A stretch of 7,437 nucleotides of DNA, from positions 1-7,437 of the forward strand of contig PXDR01000079.1 of the NCBI GenBank assembly GCA_003566335.1, in the 5' to 3' direction. Below the pieces are notes generated by a model. That model ran no database searches. It saw only the letters and a program-made list of their open reading frames with translations, and was not told the origin of the DNA. The stretch's first letter is position 1; the number at the start of each line of letters is the position of its first letter. Positions 1 through 6,504 of this stretch are shown piece after piece. Made by a program: the position numbers and the translations under genes. This DNA is from Cyanobacteria bacterium T3Sed10_344R1. Its GTDB lineage: Bacteria > Cyanobacteriota > Cyanobacteriia > Phormidesmidales > Phormidesmidaceae.

Positions 1-1
1 C

Positions 2-2056
2 CTCGAAACCGAAGAACTGAATCGTCCTGGCACCGTGGTTGAACGGCAACAGCTCAGCCGAGGCCCGGATTACGAGATTGACTACGACCGGGGCACCTTG
101 CTGTTTCGCCAGCCGGTCAGCGCCATTGACGCCAATCCCCTAGGGCCAGCCCTGGTGCGGCGAATTGTCGTCACGTACCAGGTAGAGGACTTCACCGCTG
201 GCGGCAATCTATACGCCGGTCGGGTGCAGTACCGCGCTCCGGGCCTACCGGGCAGCTTGCTGGGGGCCACCCTGCTCTATGAAGACCAGGGAATGCGGGA
301 CTTCAGTCTTTATGGCTTTGACGCTTTGATTCCCCTGGGGGAAAACGGGCGAATTGTGGGTGAGCTAGCCCGGTCTAGTCTGACCACTGATGTCTTCAAC
401 CGCAGCGGCATGGCTTATCGCCTAGAGGCCAGCGGCACCTTGCTAGACGGGATTTCTGGTCGGGCCTATCTCAGCTCAACCGAGCGCGGCTTTGACAACA
501 CGGCCACCACCAGCTTCCGCCCAGGCCAAACCCGCTGGGGGGCACAGCTCCAGGCTCGGGTGGGTGAGCAAACCCAGTTCCGCGCTCGGTTTGACCAAGA
601 AACCAATGATGGCCCTACCCCTGAGGTCATCACCGATCTCGCTGGATTGCTGCGTCCTGGCATCGACCCGGTCTTGGGTGCGCCTGTTGACAATACCCTG
701 ACCACGGTTCAGGCCGGGGTAACCCAGCAGATTGGCTCTGCCACCCTAGGGGTAGATTTTGTTAACCGCAATCGCCGCGATCGCACCACCGATCTGTCCA
801 CCAGCTCCAACCAACTGGTCTCCCGATTCAACCTGCCGATTAGCGGCAACCTCGACTTTGTGGCCCAGAGCGAGCTGAACTTAGGCGCAGAGCAAGACAT
901 CCTCTACCCCACCCGCAACTTAGTGGGCCTAGAGTGGGCGGTGCAGCCTGGGGTAACCATGCGCTTGGCCCAGCAGTTCCTCTCTGGCGGAGCGATCGGC
1001 CCCCGCTCAATCACCAGCCTGGACACCATCGCCAACTACGAACTCGGCGACAACACCACCCTGACCAACCGCTACTCCTTGGCGGGCGGGTTTAACGGCA
1101 TGACTGGCCAGGGGGCCATCGGCCTCAACCACCGCCTGACCCTCACCCCAGGGCTGCGGGCCAACTTCTCCTTTGAGCGGATCTATAGCGACGGCTTTGG
1201 CACCACCGGAGCGGGGGATCAGTTTGCCCAACCCTTTGCCGTTGGTGCAGGAGCCTCGGCCCTAGCCCCTCAAGACTCCACCGCCTACAGCGTCGGCCTG
1301 GAGTACACGGGCGACCCCGACTTCCAGGCCAGCGCCCGAGCCGAACACCGCACCAGCAACAGTGGCGACAACCTCGTCCTGAGCGCCGCTGCCGCTGGCC
1401 GCATCACCCCATCCCTCACTGGCCTGATGCGGTTCCAGCACGCCAACTTCGCCAACCAAACCATCACTGGCATTCTGGGCGATTCCACGAACCTCCGGCT
1501 AGGACTGGCCTACCGTGATCCGGGCAGCGACGTGTTCAACGCTCTGTTGAGCTACGAATTCCGCAATAACCCGTCTAGCACCCCCGACAGCATCTTGATT
1601 GGGGTGGGCAGCGGCTCCCAAGACCACACGCTAGGTATTGAGGCGATCTACGCCCCGGACTGGCGCTGGGAGTTCTATGGTCGCTATGGCCTGCGGGCCA
1701 GCAACGCCACCCTGGCCGATGACTTCCGCTTCGGCAACGCCATCCACTTGGGGCAACTGCGGGCCACTTACCGCTTTGCCTACCGCTGGGACATCACGGG
1801 TGAAGCTCGCTGGATTGGTCAACCGGCAGTGGGCTATGGCGAGACTGGCTATGCCCTGGAGGCGGGGTATTATCTGAATCCTGACCTGCGACTGGGCGTG
1901 GGCTACAGCTTTGGCCGTGCCCAGGACGGCTCTTTCATTGGCGGCGGCGAAAGTCGATCGGCTGGGGGGTTGTACTTAGGGTTAACGGTCAAGGTCAATC
2001 AACTCTTCAACGCCTTCGGTGCTGAACCCTTGCCGGAAACTGTGCCAGACCCATAG
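2..2056 (+). CDS. Large outer-membrane beta-barrel protein, C-terminal part (5'-partial)
   Basis: The frame is open from the left edge, so the true start lies outside the window; 684 residues are visible. The first about 60 residues hold a YEIDYDRGTLLF stretch, the 'Y-x-IDY-x-x-G-x-L-x-F' pattern that I associate with beta-domains preceding large surface or outer-membrane barrels. From about residue 65 the protein is almost entirely alternating polar/hydrophobic strands rich in Gly, Asn, Thr, Tyr and Phe, with short turns (examples: NRYSLAGGFNG, LRLGLAYRDPG, WEFYGRYGLRA, LRLGVGYSFGRA). This is the signature of a many-stranded barrel. The last strand, YLGLTVKVNQLF, ends in Phe like a barrel beta-signal, but a Pro-rich 15-residue tail ending in VPDP follows it. 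There are no cysteines in the visible part. By inference it sits in the outer membrane and exports, anchors or transports something; the substrate is unknown. GC is high (42 of 60 bases in 1081-1140). A DUF11-containing N-terminal half is plausible but not visible. Confidence 0.75.
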   Translation, partial: LETEELNRPGTVVERQQLSRGPDYEIDYDRGTLLFRQPVSAIDANPLGPALVRRIVVTYQVEDFTAGGNLYAGRVQYRAPGLPGSLLGATLLYEDQGMRDFSLYGFDALIPLGENGRIVGELARSSLTTDVFNRSGMAYRLEASGTLLDGISGRAYLSSTERGFDNTATTSFRPGQTRWGAQLQARVGEQTQFRARFDQETNDGPTPEVITDLAGLLRPGIDPVLGAPVDNTLTTVQAGVTQQIGSATLGVDFVNRNRRDRTTDLSTSSNQLVSRFNLPISGNLDFVAQSELNLGAEQDILYPTRNLVGLEWAVQPGVTMRLAQQFLSGGAIGPRSITSLDTIANYELGDNTTLTNRYSLAGGFNGMTGQGAIGLNHRLTLTPGLRANFSFERIYSDGFGTTGAGDQFAQPFAVGAGASALAPQDSTAYSVGLEYTGDPDFQASARAEHRTSNSGDNLVLSAAAAGRITPSLTGLMRFQHANFANQTITGILGDSTNLRLGLAYRDPGSDVFNALLSYEFRNNPSSTPDSILIGVGSGSQDHTLGIEAIYAPDWRWEFYGRYGLRASNATLADDFRFGNAIHLGQLRATYRFAYRWDITGEARWIGQPAVGYGETGYALEAGYYLNPDLRLGVGYSFGRAQDGSFIGGGESRSAGGLYLGLTVKVNQLFNAFGAEPLPETVPDP

Positions 2057-2107
2057 GCATGCAAGTAGATTCAGCAGATAGTAATTTAACGCATAGCAAG
2101 CAGCAAT

Positions 2108-2114
2108 AGAGGGG
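2108..2114 (+). promoter_or_regulatory. Ribosome binding site supporting the GTG start at 2122
   Basis: The purine run AGAGGGG lies 7 nt before GTG 2122. It supports this non-ATG start, which is also the start that gives a complete signal peptide. Confidence 0.6.
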
Positions 2115-2121
2115 AAGTCAA

Positions 2122-3936
2122 GTGGGGCGCTATTTGTCTTGGTCAACTTTAAAGATTGTCATTTTTTACCTCTCTTTAGGAATATTTTTTCTCGGAGTAC
2201 CGCACCCTGCATATGCACAGGTTGCAGTTGACACTATCACGGCAAATTATGAAGCTACTGCACAAGAAGATATTGCGACATCCTGTGCACCAGAACCTCG
2301 TGATGGAGCTTACACAGCAGCGGCTTGCGCAACTATCAATACAGTATCTTTTGGAAATGGAGCCTTAAATAATCTAATCTTAGAAAGCTTTGAGGCGGGC
2401 AATGAAGTCTATTTTGCTGAAGATATTGCTGATGTTGCTGTATTTAATCGAGTAGCTAACAATACTCAAAATCCCAACACCCCAACTCGTCCCCCCGTAG
2501 AGGATAAGCGACGAGACATCATGTTCTTTGAGCGAAATAGTCCTACGGAAATTCGACCAACTTATGAGGGAACTATTGAAGATGGAATGCTCGCCAACAG
2601 CATAGATGAAGTCATAATTAATCAAGGAATTGACAACGTCTTCGCCAATGTTACACCTACAGGTGTAACAGATAATAATATTGAGCGAGTTGACTATATT
2701 TTTAGAAATGGCATTCCATCCGATGAACAGGATGGCTTAGGGTTCCTTGTTTTAGACCGTGGTAATGGCGATGATTTTGGCATGGCGTTGATCATTGGAA
2801 TCGATAATCCAGCAGCACCAGAACCAGAGCCAACAGCTTATGCGCCCACCTTCTTGGAACCCACTTGGGGAACAAATACTGGGGTTAGTCTTCAAGAAAC
2901 TTCCGTATTTCGGCGAAATAGATCTGAAGCTCCACTTGATCCTGCTTTTAGACCTTCTCATCAAACTGGAGCACAGAATATTGCCGGGGCATTTTTCCCA
3001 ATAGAAAACTTTAATCCACCCGCAGGGGCAACAGTTTTTGGTTACTCGCTGTTTCCTGGCGATGTTGATGCTCCCATATTAAATCTAAACCCAGGCACAG
3101 TAATTCTAACGACTGATGGAACTTCTTCTGGTGGTGGGCTTGATCTAATTGCGGGAGGTGCTTCCTTTAGGCGGAGAGTAGAAACAACCACGATATCTGG
3201 ACAGCTAGAAGACTTGGGTTGTGAACCACCTTTGGAACTTGGCGGTATTACTGTTCAGCTACTTTTCGAAGGCAACGTAATATCTGAGGTTCAGACTAAT
3301 GCCAATGGAGAGTATTTATTTGACAATGTAGTAGCTAATCGGGACTACACAGTGAGGATTGATCCAAATGCACCAATTCCTGACACGTGTAGAACACAGG
3401 ATGAAGGGATTGAGGTTACAGTCGGAACTCAACCTGTAACTAATGTCGATTTTGCTTTCCGCTCTCCTGCCTTTAGTTTACTCAAGCGAATCACAGATTA
3501 TGTAGGCGGGAATAACTTGCCTGACTTTACCCAAGTTGTCGGCAACGATCCTGACGTAGCTGCATTAGACAATCTTGGTCTTGGGCAGGGTGTTGTAGAC
3601 CTGTCTAACATCGATGCAGAAGGGGGGGATACGATTGAGTACACAATCTACTACATCAATACTTTGGCCGATGAGGTGACAAATGTTGAGATCTGCGATC
3701 GCATCCCCGCTGGTACGACCTACGCCCCTGATACGATTCAAACCAGAGGCCCAGGGAACCCGGTTGATCCTGCCATCACCGATTTACCTGACGGAGATGC
3801 TTTCATAGCAGCACCGACAGCACTGCCTCCCTCCTGTGGTTCAGATTCTAATGAACGAGGTGCTGTTGTGGTTGATGTTGGCACTGTTGAAGCTGACCAA
3901 GCTGGGTTTATCCGGTTCCGGGTCACCGTGGATTAA
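2122..3936 (+). CDS. Secreted surface protein with SdrD-B/CarboxypepD_reg-like and DUF11 domains
   Basis: A 604-aa protein starting at GTG with a purine-rich RBS. Residues 1-32 are a signal peptide: a hydrophobic core at about 11-25 and a cleavage site after AYA (A30-A32). Residues 33-350 are beta-rich and were not assigned; they hold the only Asn/Asp-rich stretches (DDFG, GNGDD) and end in GGGLDLIAGGASF. Residues about 356-447 look like an SdrD-B/carboxypeptidase-regulatory fold (ISGQLEDLGC, GGITVQLLFEGN, TNANGEYLFDNV, YTVRID). Residues about 450-604 match DUF11: FSLLKRIT, GDTIEYTIYYIN, VTNVEICDRIPAGTTY, and a last strand FIRFRVTVD at the stop. Six cysteines follow the signal peptide (C55, C69, C367, C423, C525, C572), which fits disulfide bonding outside the cytoplasm. 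It lies 65 nt after the barrel gene on the same strand with no terminator between them, so co-transcription is likely. By inference it is a cell-surface or exported structural or adhesion protein, possibly carried by the barrel. The first about 1.5 kb is clearly AT-richer than its neighbours and the 3' end is not. Confidence 0.8.
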   Translation: MGRYLSWSTLKIVIFYLSLGIFFLGVPHPAYAQVAVDTITANYEATAQEDIATSCAPEPRDGAYTAAACATINTVSFGNGALNNLILESFEAGNEVYFAEDIADVAVFNRVANNTQNPNTPTRPPVEDKRRDIMFFERNSPTEIRPTYEGTIEDGMLANSIDEVIINQGIDNVFANVTPTGVTDNNIERVDYIFRNGIPSDEQDGLGFLVLDRGNGDDFGMALIIGIDNPAAPEPEPTAYAPTFLEPTWGTNTGVSLQETSVFRRNRSEAPLDPAFRPSHQTGAQNIAGAFFPIENFNPPAGATVFGYSLFPGDVDAPILNLNPGTVILTTDGTSSGGGLDLIAGGASFRRRVETTTISGQLEDLGCEPPLELGGITVQLLFEGNVISEVQTNANGEYLFDNVVANRDYTVRIDPNAPIPDTCRTQDEGIEVTVGTQPVTNVDFAFRSPAFSLLKRITDYVGGNNLPDFTQVVGNDPDVAALDNLGLGQGVVDLSNIDAEGGDTIEYTIYYINTLADEVTNVEICDRIPAGTTYAPDTIQTRGPGNPVDPAITDLPDGDAFIAAPTALPPSCGSDSNERGAVVVDVGTVEADQAGFIRFRVTVD

Positions 3937-3957
3937 GCCAAGCTCCAAATTCTGGGA

Positions 3958-4266
3958 TTAGAGCGCAATCTCCCGCCAGTCAGCGCAGGGGCTGAGTTCC
4001 TGCCAGCCGTGGGGATGGATGGCGCAGATCAGAGGGGTGCGGGTGTGGCGCTGGGTGCCGTAGCTGAGGCCGTGGTAGTTGGCGCAGCCGCGACAGGCTA
4101 GGGGGCGGCTGTGGGCGACTTCGCTGAAGCCGACCTGCGATCGCAAAATTTGGGTCTTTCGCTGCGATCGCAACCACTGTTGATGGCGACGGCGGCGGAG
4201 GCAGTCGTTGGCGCGATTGAACGCTGCGTCTGAGGGGAGATCGGGGGGGAGGTCGGTAGAGGGCAT
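3958..4266 (-). CDS. Small four-Cys conserved protein of cyanobacterial type, function unknown
   Basis: A 102-aa protein read from ATG 4266, chosen because AGGA lies 7 nt upstream; a GTG at 4293 would add nine residues and has no better RBS. The N-terminal half is very basic and helical (CLRRRRHQQWLRSQRKTQ). The C-terminal half carries C58-RG-C61-xx-YHGLSYG, then LIC81AIHPHGW and SPC94ADW. Four cysteines in C-x2-C ... C ... C order suggest a small zinc or iron-sulfur site. I recall short cyanobacterial hypothetical proteins with 'CxxCxxYHG ... CAIHP ... CxDW'; that is memory, not a search. A further Cys, C22, lies in the basic region. The gene is convergent with the DUF11 protein gene (21 nt between stops), so it is probably transcribed alone. 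Two identical 12-bp HIP1-centred segments encode its two LRSQ motifs. No function can be assigned. Confidence 0.75.
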   Translation of the reverse strand: MPSTDLPPDLPSDAAFNRANDCLRRRRHQQWLRSQRKTQILRSQVGFSEVAHSRPLACRGCANYHGLSYGTQRHTRTPLICAIHPHGWQELSPCADWREIAL

Positions 4267-4273
4267 GGGGGAA

Positions 4274-4277
4274 TCCT
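4274..4277 (-). promoter_or_regulatory. Ribosome binding site for the four-Cys protein
   Basis: AGGA on the minus strand, 7 nt before ATG 4266. It favours this start over GTG 4293. Confidence 0.45.
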
Positions 4278-4434
4278 GGGCGGCGGGGAGCACAGTTCTA
4301 GGCTACCCCTAGGCTCGGGTGGGTGAGTCAGACCGTCAAAAACAGCTAATCGGAAGGCAATTTACGAAAATCACACAAAATCTGTAGGGAATCGAAAGAC
4401 TTGGGGCGGTATCTCAAAACTACGCTTTACTTCA

Positions 4435-4447
4435 GGCACTTTGTGCC
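4435..4447. repeat. Short perfect hairpin GGCAC-TTT-GTGCC
   Basis: A five-base-pair perfect inverted repeat with a 3-nt loop, 52 nt before the ATG of the 69-aa membrane protein. It could be an operator or a leader stem. No T-tract follows, so it is not a terminator. Confidence 0.35.
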
Positions 4448-4499
4448 GATTTGGGCGCAATTTCTGCATTTACCGTTATTGAGCAAGCAAGTTCCTGTA

Positions 4500-4709
4500 A
4501 TGAATCCAATTTTCTTAGGACTCGTGACCTTTGTTGCCTTCATCTGGACGATTGAAACCCTGTTCCCCGGGTTCAAGGGCAAACCCTTTCCCAAATTCCT
4601 CTTTAGCAAGCCCCCAGCCCCCAAGAAGAAAGAAGGGGCTGAAGCGTTTGCTGAAGCGCTCAGTAAGTACCTTAGCGATGGGGTCACGGTGAAAATTAAG
4701 GATAAGTAG
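4500..4709 (+). CDS. 69-aa single-pass membrane microprotein, function unknown
   Basis: Read from ATG 4500. An upstream in-frame TTG at 4401 would add 33 residues of unconvincing sequence, and no clear RBS precedes either start. Residues 4-22 (FLGLVTFVAFIWTIETLF region) form one transmembrane helix right at the N-terminus. A basic, Pro-rich linker follows (KGKPFPKF, KPPAPKKK, residues 26-44), then a short amphipathic helix (EGAEAFAEALSKYL, 45-58) and a charged end (TVKIKDK). By the positive-inside rule the C-terminal part should be cytoplasmic. The ORF has host-like composition and ends just before a strong hairpin, which supports a real short transcription unit. The family is not recognised. 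It is flanked by a divergent four-Cys protein gene and a downstream rhodanese gene, neither of which suggests a role. Confidence 0.6.
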   Translation: MNPIFLGLVTFVAFIWTIETLFPGFKGKPFPKFLFSKPPAPKKKEGAEAFAEALSKYLSDGVTVKIKDK

Positions 4710-4722
4710 GAGCGGCTACCCG

Positions 4723-4752
4723 GTAAATGCGATCGCATCTGATCGCATTTAC
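4723..4752. terminator. Perfect 12-bp hairpin containing a HIP1 site (terminator-like, no T-tract)
   Basis: The left arm GTAAATGCGATC (4723-4734) and right arm GATCGCATTTAC (4741-4752) pair perfectly around the 6-nt loop GCATCT. It lies 13 nt after the stop of the 69-aa protein. The HIP1 octamer at 4729-4736 forms the inner left arm and first two loop bases. There is no U-run after it, so intrinsic termination is uncertain; an mRNA 3'-stabilising stem or a mobile palindrome is equally possible. Confidence 0.5.
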
Positions 4753-4763
4753 AACTACTTGGT

Positions 4764-4769
4764 TATACA
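4764..4769 (+). promoter_or_regulatory. Possible -10 box upstream of the rhodanese gene
   Basis: TATACA lies in an AT-rich patch (4748-4780) between the hairpin and the rhodanese start. No -35 hexamer sits at 16-18 nt, so only the -10 resemblance is seen. Confidence 0.2.
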
Positions 4770-4844
4770 ATGGGATAAAAGCGGCAGCGGTGCCCCTAGG
4801 GTTTGCCCCTGCTGCCTGTCCTCTTCTCCCCCTCAGAACTAGCG

Positions 4845-5387
4845 ATGACTTCTTCCTCAACTTCTTCTCAACTCCAGGCGATTGACCCCACCACCCTCAA
4901 GCAGTGGCACGACCAGGGCCGCATCACCCTGGTAGACGTGCGAGAACCGGGGGAATTTGCGGGCGAGCATATCCAGAGGGCGACCTTGGTATCCCTGGCG
5001 CAAGTTAGCCCAGAGCGCCTGCCTGCCGACTCCAGCCAAGTGGTGCTGTACTGCCAAACCGGCAACCGCTCTGGCCAAGCAGCCCAGAAACTCCTGGCGG
5101 CGGGCGTGCCCAGCCTGATGCACCTCAGCGGCGGCCTCAACGCCTGGAAGCAGCAAGGGCTACCCACCAAAATCAACAAAAATGCGCCGATTAGCCTAAT
5201 GCGTCAGGTGCAAATTACGGCAGGTTCTCTAGTGTTTATCGGCACGGTGCTGGGGGCGGCGGTGTCGCCGTGGTTCCTGCTGCTGAGCGGATTTGTTGGG
5301 GCGGGTCTGGTGTTTGCCGGAGTTTCTAACACCTGCATGATGGCCCGGATGCTGGCGAAGCTGCCCTACAACCAGCGCACTGTTTAA
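4845..5387 (+). CDS. Membrane-anchored rhodanese (YgaP-like: rhodanese + DUF2892)
   Basis: A 180-aa protein read from ATG 4845; an in-frame TTG at 4803 would only add a stretch without similarity to a rhodanese N-terminus. Residues about 10-108 are a single rhodanese domain: TLVDVREPGEF (about 28-38), the active-site loop C70-QTGN-R75 ending strand VVLYC, and the domain-closing HLSGGLNAW (93-101). Rhodaneses move sulfane sulfur through a Cys persulfide, so C70 is the expected catalytic residue. Residues about 122-162 form two hydrophobic helices, and the tail GVSNTC164MMARMLAKLPYN is the typical end of DUF2892. This architecture matches the E. coli inner-membrane protein YgaP, whose rhodanese domain faces the cytoplasm. 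C164 at the membrane edge may take part in sulfur or thiol transfer (inference). No strong RBS is seen. It is followed by 214 nt before rpiA, so it is probably a separate transcription unit. Confidence 0.88.
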   Translation: MTSSSTSSQLQAIDPTTLKQWHDQGRITLVDVREPGEFAGEHIQRATLVSLAQVSPERLPADSSQVVLYCQTGNRSGQAAQKLLAAGVPSLMHLSGGLNAWKQQGLPTKINKNAPISLMRQVQITAGSLVFIGTVLGAAVSPWFLLLSGFVGAGLVFAGVSNTCMMARMLAKLPYNQRTV

Positions 5388-5551
5388 CCTTGATGGGTCT
5401 GGTTTTGATGAGGCTTATCTTGATTAGCCTTGTGCTGTCTACGCTTGATCTGTCCCGCCGCCCCTGGCCTGTAGCGTTCTAATTCGCGCTGGGGCTGGGG
5501 GCAACCTGTCTAGGCAAGGGGAGCGCTTTGGGTGATGCTAAAGGGTGGGCT

Positions 5552-5566
5552 GAGGCCGAGTGCCTC
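5552..5566 (+). repeat. Small stem-loop GAGGC-CGAGT-GCCTC before the rpiA RBS
   Basis: A 5-bp perfect inverted repeat with a 5-nt loop, ending 19 nt before the rpiA Shine-Dalgarno. It could be a leader stem that affects translation; it is weak enough to be chance. Confidence 0.3.
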
Positions 5567-5585
5567 GACCTTTACTAACCCACAC

Positions 5586-5591
5586 AGGAGG
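5586..5591 (+). promoter_or_regulatory. Strong Shine-Dalgarno for rpiA
   Basis: AGGAGG with a 10-nt gap to ATG 5602. It fixes the rpiA start and rules out the in-frame upstream alternative start at 5560. Confidence 0.85.
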
Positions 5592-5601
5592 AGCAAGCAC
5601 T

Positions 5602-6306
5602 ATGACCGATGTGGTCAAACTGATGAAACAAGAGGTGGGTCGCGCCGCCGCTAACCGAGTTCAGTCCAACACGGTGGTGGGCCTGGGCACGGGATCTACC
5701 ACGGCCTTTGCGATTCAGTTCATCGGCGAGCGGCTGAAGTCAGGGGAACTGACCAACGTCAAAGGGATTCCCACGTCTTTTCAGGCGATTGTGCTGGCTC
5801 GGGATTTTGGCATTCCCCTGGTGTCCTTGGACGAAGTGGATCGGATTGACGTAGCCATTGACGGCGCGGATGAGGTAGATCCCCAGAAAACCTTGATTAA
5901 GGGCGGTGGGGCAGCCCACACCCAAGAAAAAATTGTCGATTCCCTGGCGGATCAGTTCATCGTGGTGGTGGACAGCGGCAAGCTGGTGGATAAGCTGGGC
6001 ACTACGTTTCTGCTGCCGGTGGAAGTGGTGCCGATGGCGGTGACTCCGGTGATGCGGGCGATTCGCGGTCTCGGCGGTGAGCCCACCCTGCGGATGGGGG
6101 TGAAGAAGGCGGGGCCAGTGGTTTCCGACAACGGCAATTTGATTGTGGATGTCAAGTTTGCTAATGGGATTGACGCCCCGGCAGAGCTAGAGAAAACCTT
6201 GAACAATATTCCGGGGGTGCTGGAGAACGGCATCTTTGCCGGGGTGGCTGACGTAGTGTTGGTGGGTGAGGTCAAGGACAATCAGGCGATTGTGCGAGAG
6301 CTGTAG
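5602..6306 (+). CDS. rpiA: Ribose-5-phosphate isomerase A
   Basis: A 234-aa protein, a normal length for RpiA, with a strong RBS before ATG 5602. It interconverts ribose 5-phosphate and ribulose 5-phosphate in the cytoplasm. In a cyanobacterium this serves both the Calvin cycle (regenerating RuBP precursors) and the oxidative pentose phosphate pathway. All family motifs are present: the phosphate-binding loop GLGTGST (27-33), DGADEVD (87-93), KGGGAAHTQEK (100-110) and VVDSGK (122-127). By alignment to the E. coli enzyme from memory, D87, D90, K100, the catalytic base E109 and K127 correspond to D81, D84, K94, E103 and K121. The C-terminal half (VEVVPMAV, GPVVSDNGNLIVD, GVLENGIF) is also canonical. 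Nothing is missing or truncated. It is convergent with the peroxiredoxin gene and ends about 95 nt before a bidirectional terminator. Confidence 0.97.
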   Translation: MTDVVKLMKQEVGRAAANRVQSNTVVGLGTGSTTAFAIQFIGERLKSGELTNVKGIPTSFQAIVLARDFGIPLVSLDEVDRIDVAIDGADEVDPQKTLIKGGGAAHTQEKIVDSLADQFIVVVDSGKLVDKLGTTFLLPVEVVPMAVTPVMRAIRGLGGEPTLRMGVKKAGPVVSDNGNLIVDVKFANGIDAPAELEKTLNNIPGVLENGIFAGVADVVLVGEVKDNQAIVREL

Positions 6307-6399
6307 TGCGGCAGTTTGGCGCGGTTGAGGTGTGGTGGGATCGTGCGATCGCACCCCCAAATCACCCACTAGCCAGCGACTAAATCACATTCCACTAGA

Positions 6400-6433
6400 A
6401 AAAGCCCGACTCCTTCACAGGGGCCGGGCTTTT
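6400..6433. terminator. Bidirectional intrinsic terminator between rpiA and the peroxiredoxin gene
   Basis: The left arm AAAAGCCCG (6400-6408) and right arm CGGGCTTTT (6425-6433) pair perfectly over 9 bp around a 16-nt loop. The A-run on the left and T-run on the right make it work from either strand. It sits between convergent stops at 6306 and 6505 and so can serve both genes. Confidence 0.8.
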
Positions 6434-6451
6434 GACGTGCTTCTGAAATTA

Positions 6452-6485
6452 GCTAGCGTTCGCCCATTCGATAGCGAACGTCAGC
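6452..6485. repeat. Imperfect inverted repeat downstream of the peroxiredoxin gene
   Basis: GCTAGCGTTCGC (6452-6463) and GCGAACGTCAGC (6474-6485) pair at 10 of 12 positions around a 10-nt loop. It lies 19 nt after the peroxiredoxin stop on that gene's strand and ahead of the main terminator. No U-run follows on either strand, so it is probably a 3'-UTR stem. Confidence 0.45.
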
Positions 6486-6504
6486 TTAGAGGCTGGCGCG
6501 GGGC

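Noticed and set aside
492..701. Other-frame ORFs over the barrel gene (for example 492-701 plus, 466-705 minus, 1007-1231 minus)
   Set aside because: They are shadows in GC-rich coding sequence, fully inside a long frame with convincing barrel-strand periodicity.
4401..4499. TTG start at 4401 for the membrane microprotein, whose MGRYL opening resembles the MGRYL start at 2122
   Set aside because: The DNA matches at only 11 of 15 positions, no RBS is seen, and the extension lacks coherent features, whereas ATG 4500 places the transmembrane helix at the N-terminus. The likeness is probably chance.
5411..5430. AGGCT/AGCCT stem after the rhodanese gene as a terminator
   Set aside because: Only five base pairs, a 10-nt loop and no T-run; too weak to call.
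5560..5601. Upstream in-frame start of rpiA at 5560
   Set aside because: AGGAGG 10 nt before ATG 5602 and the normal RpiA length fix the start; the added residues cover the RBS itself.
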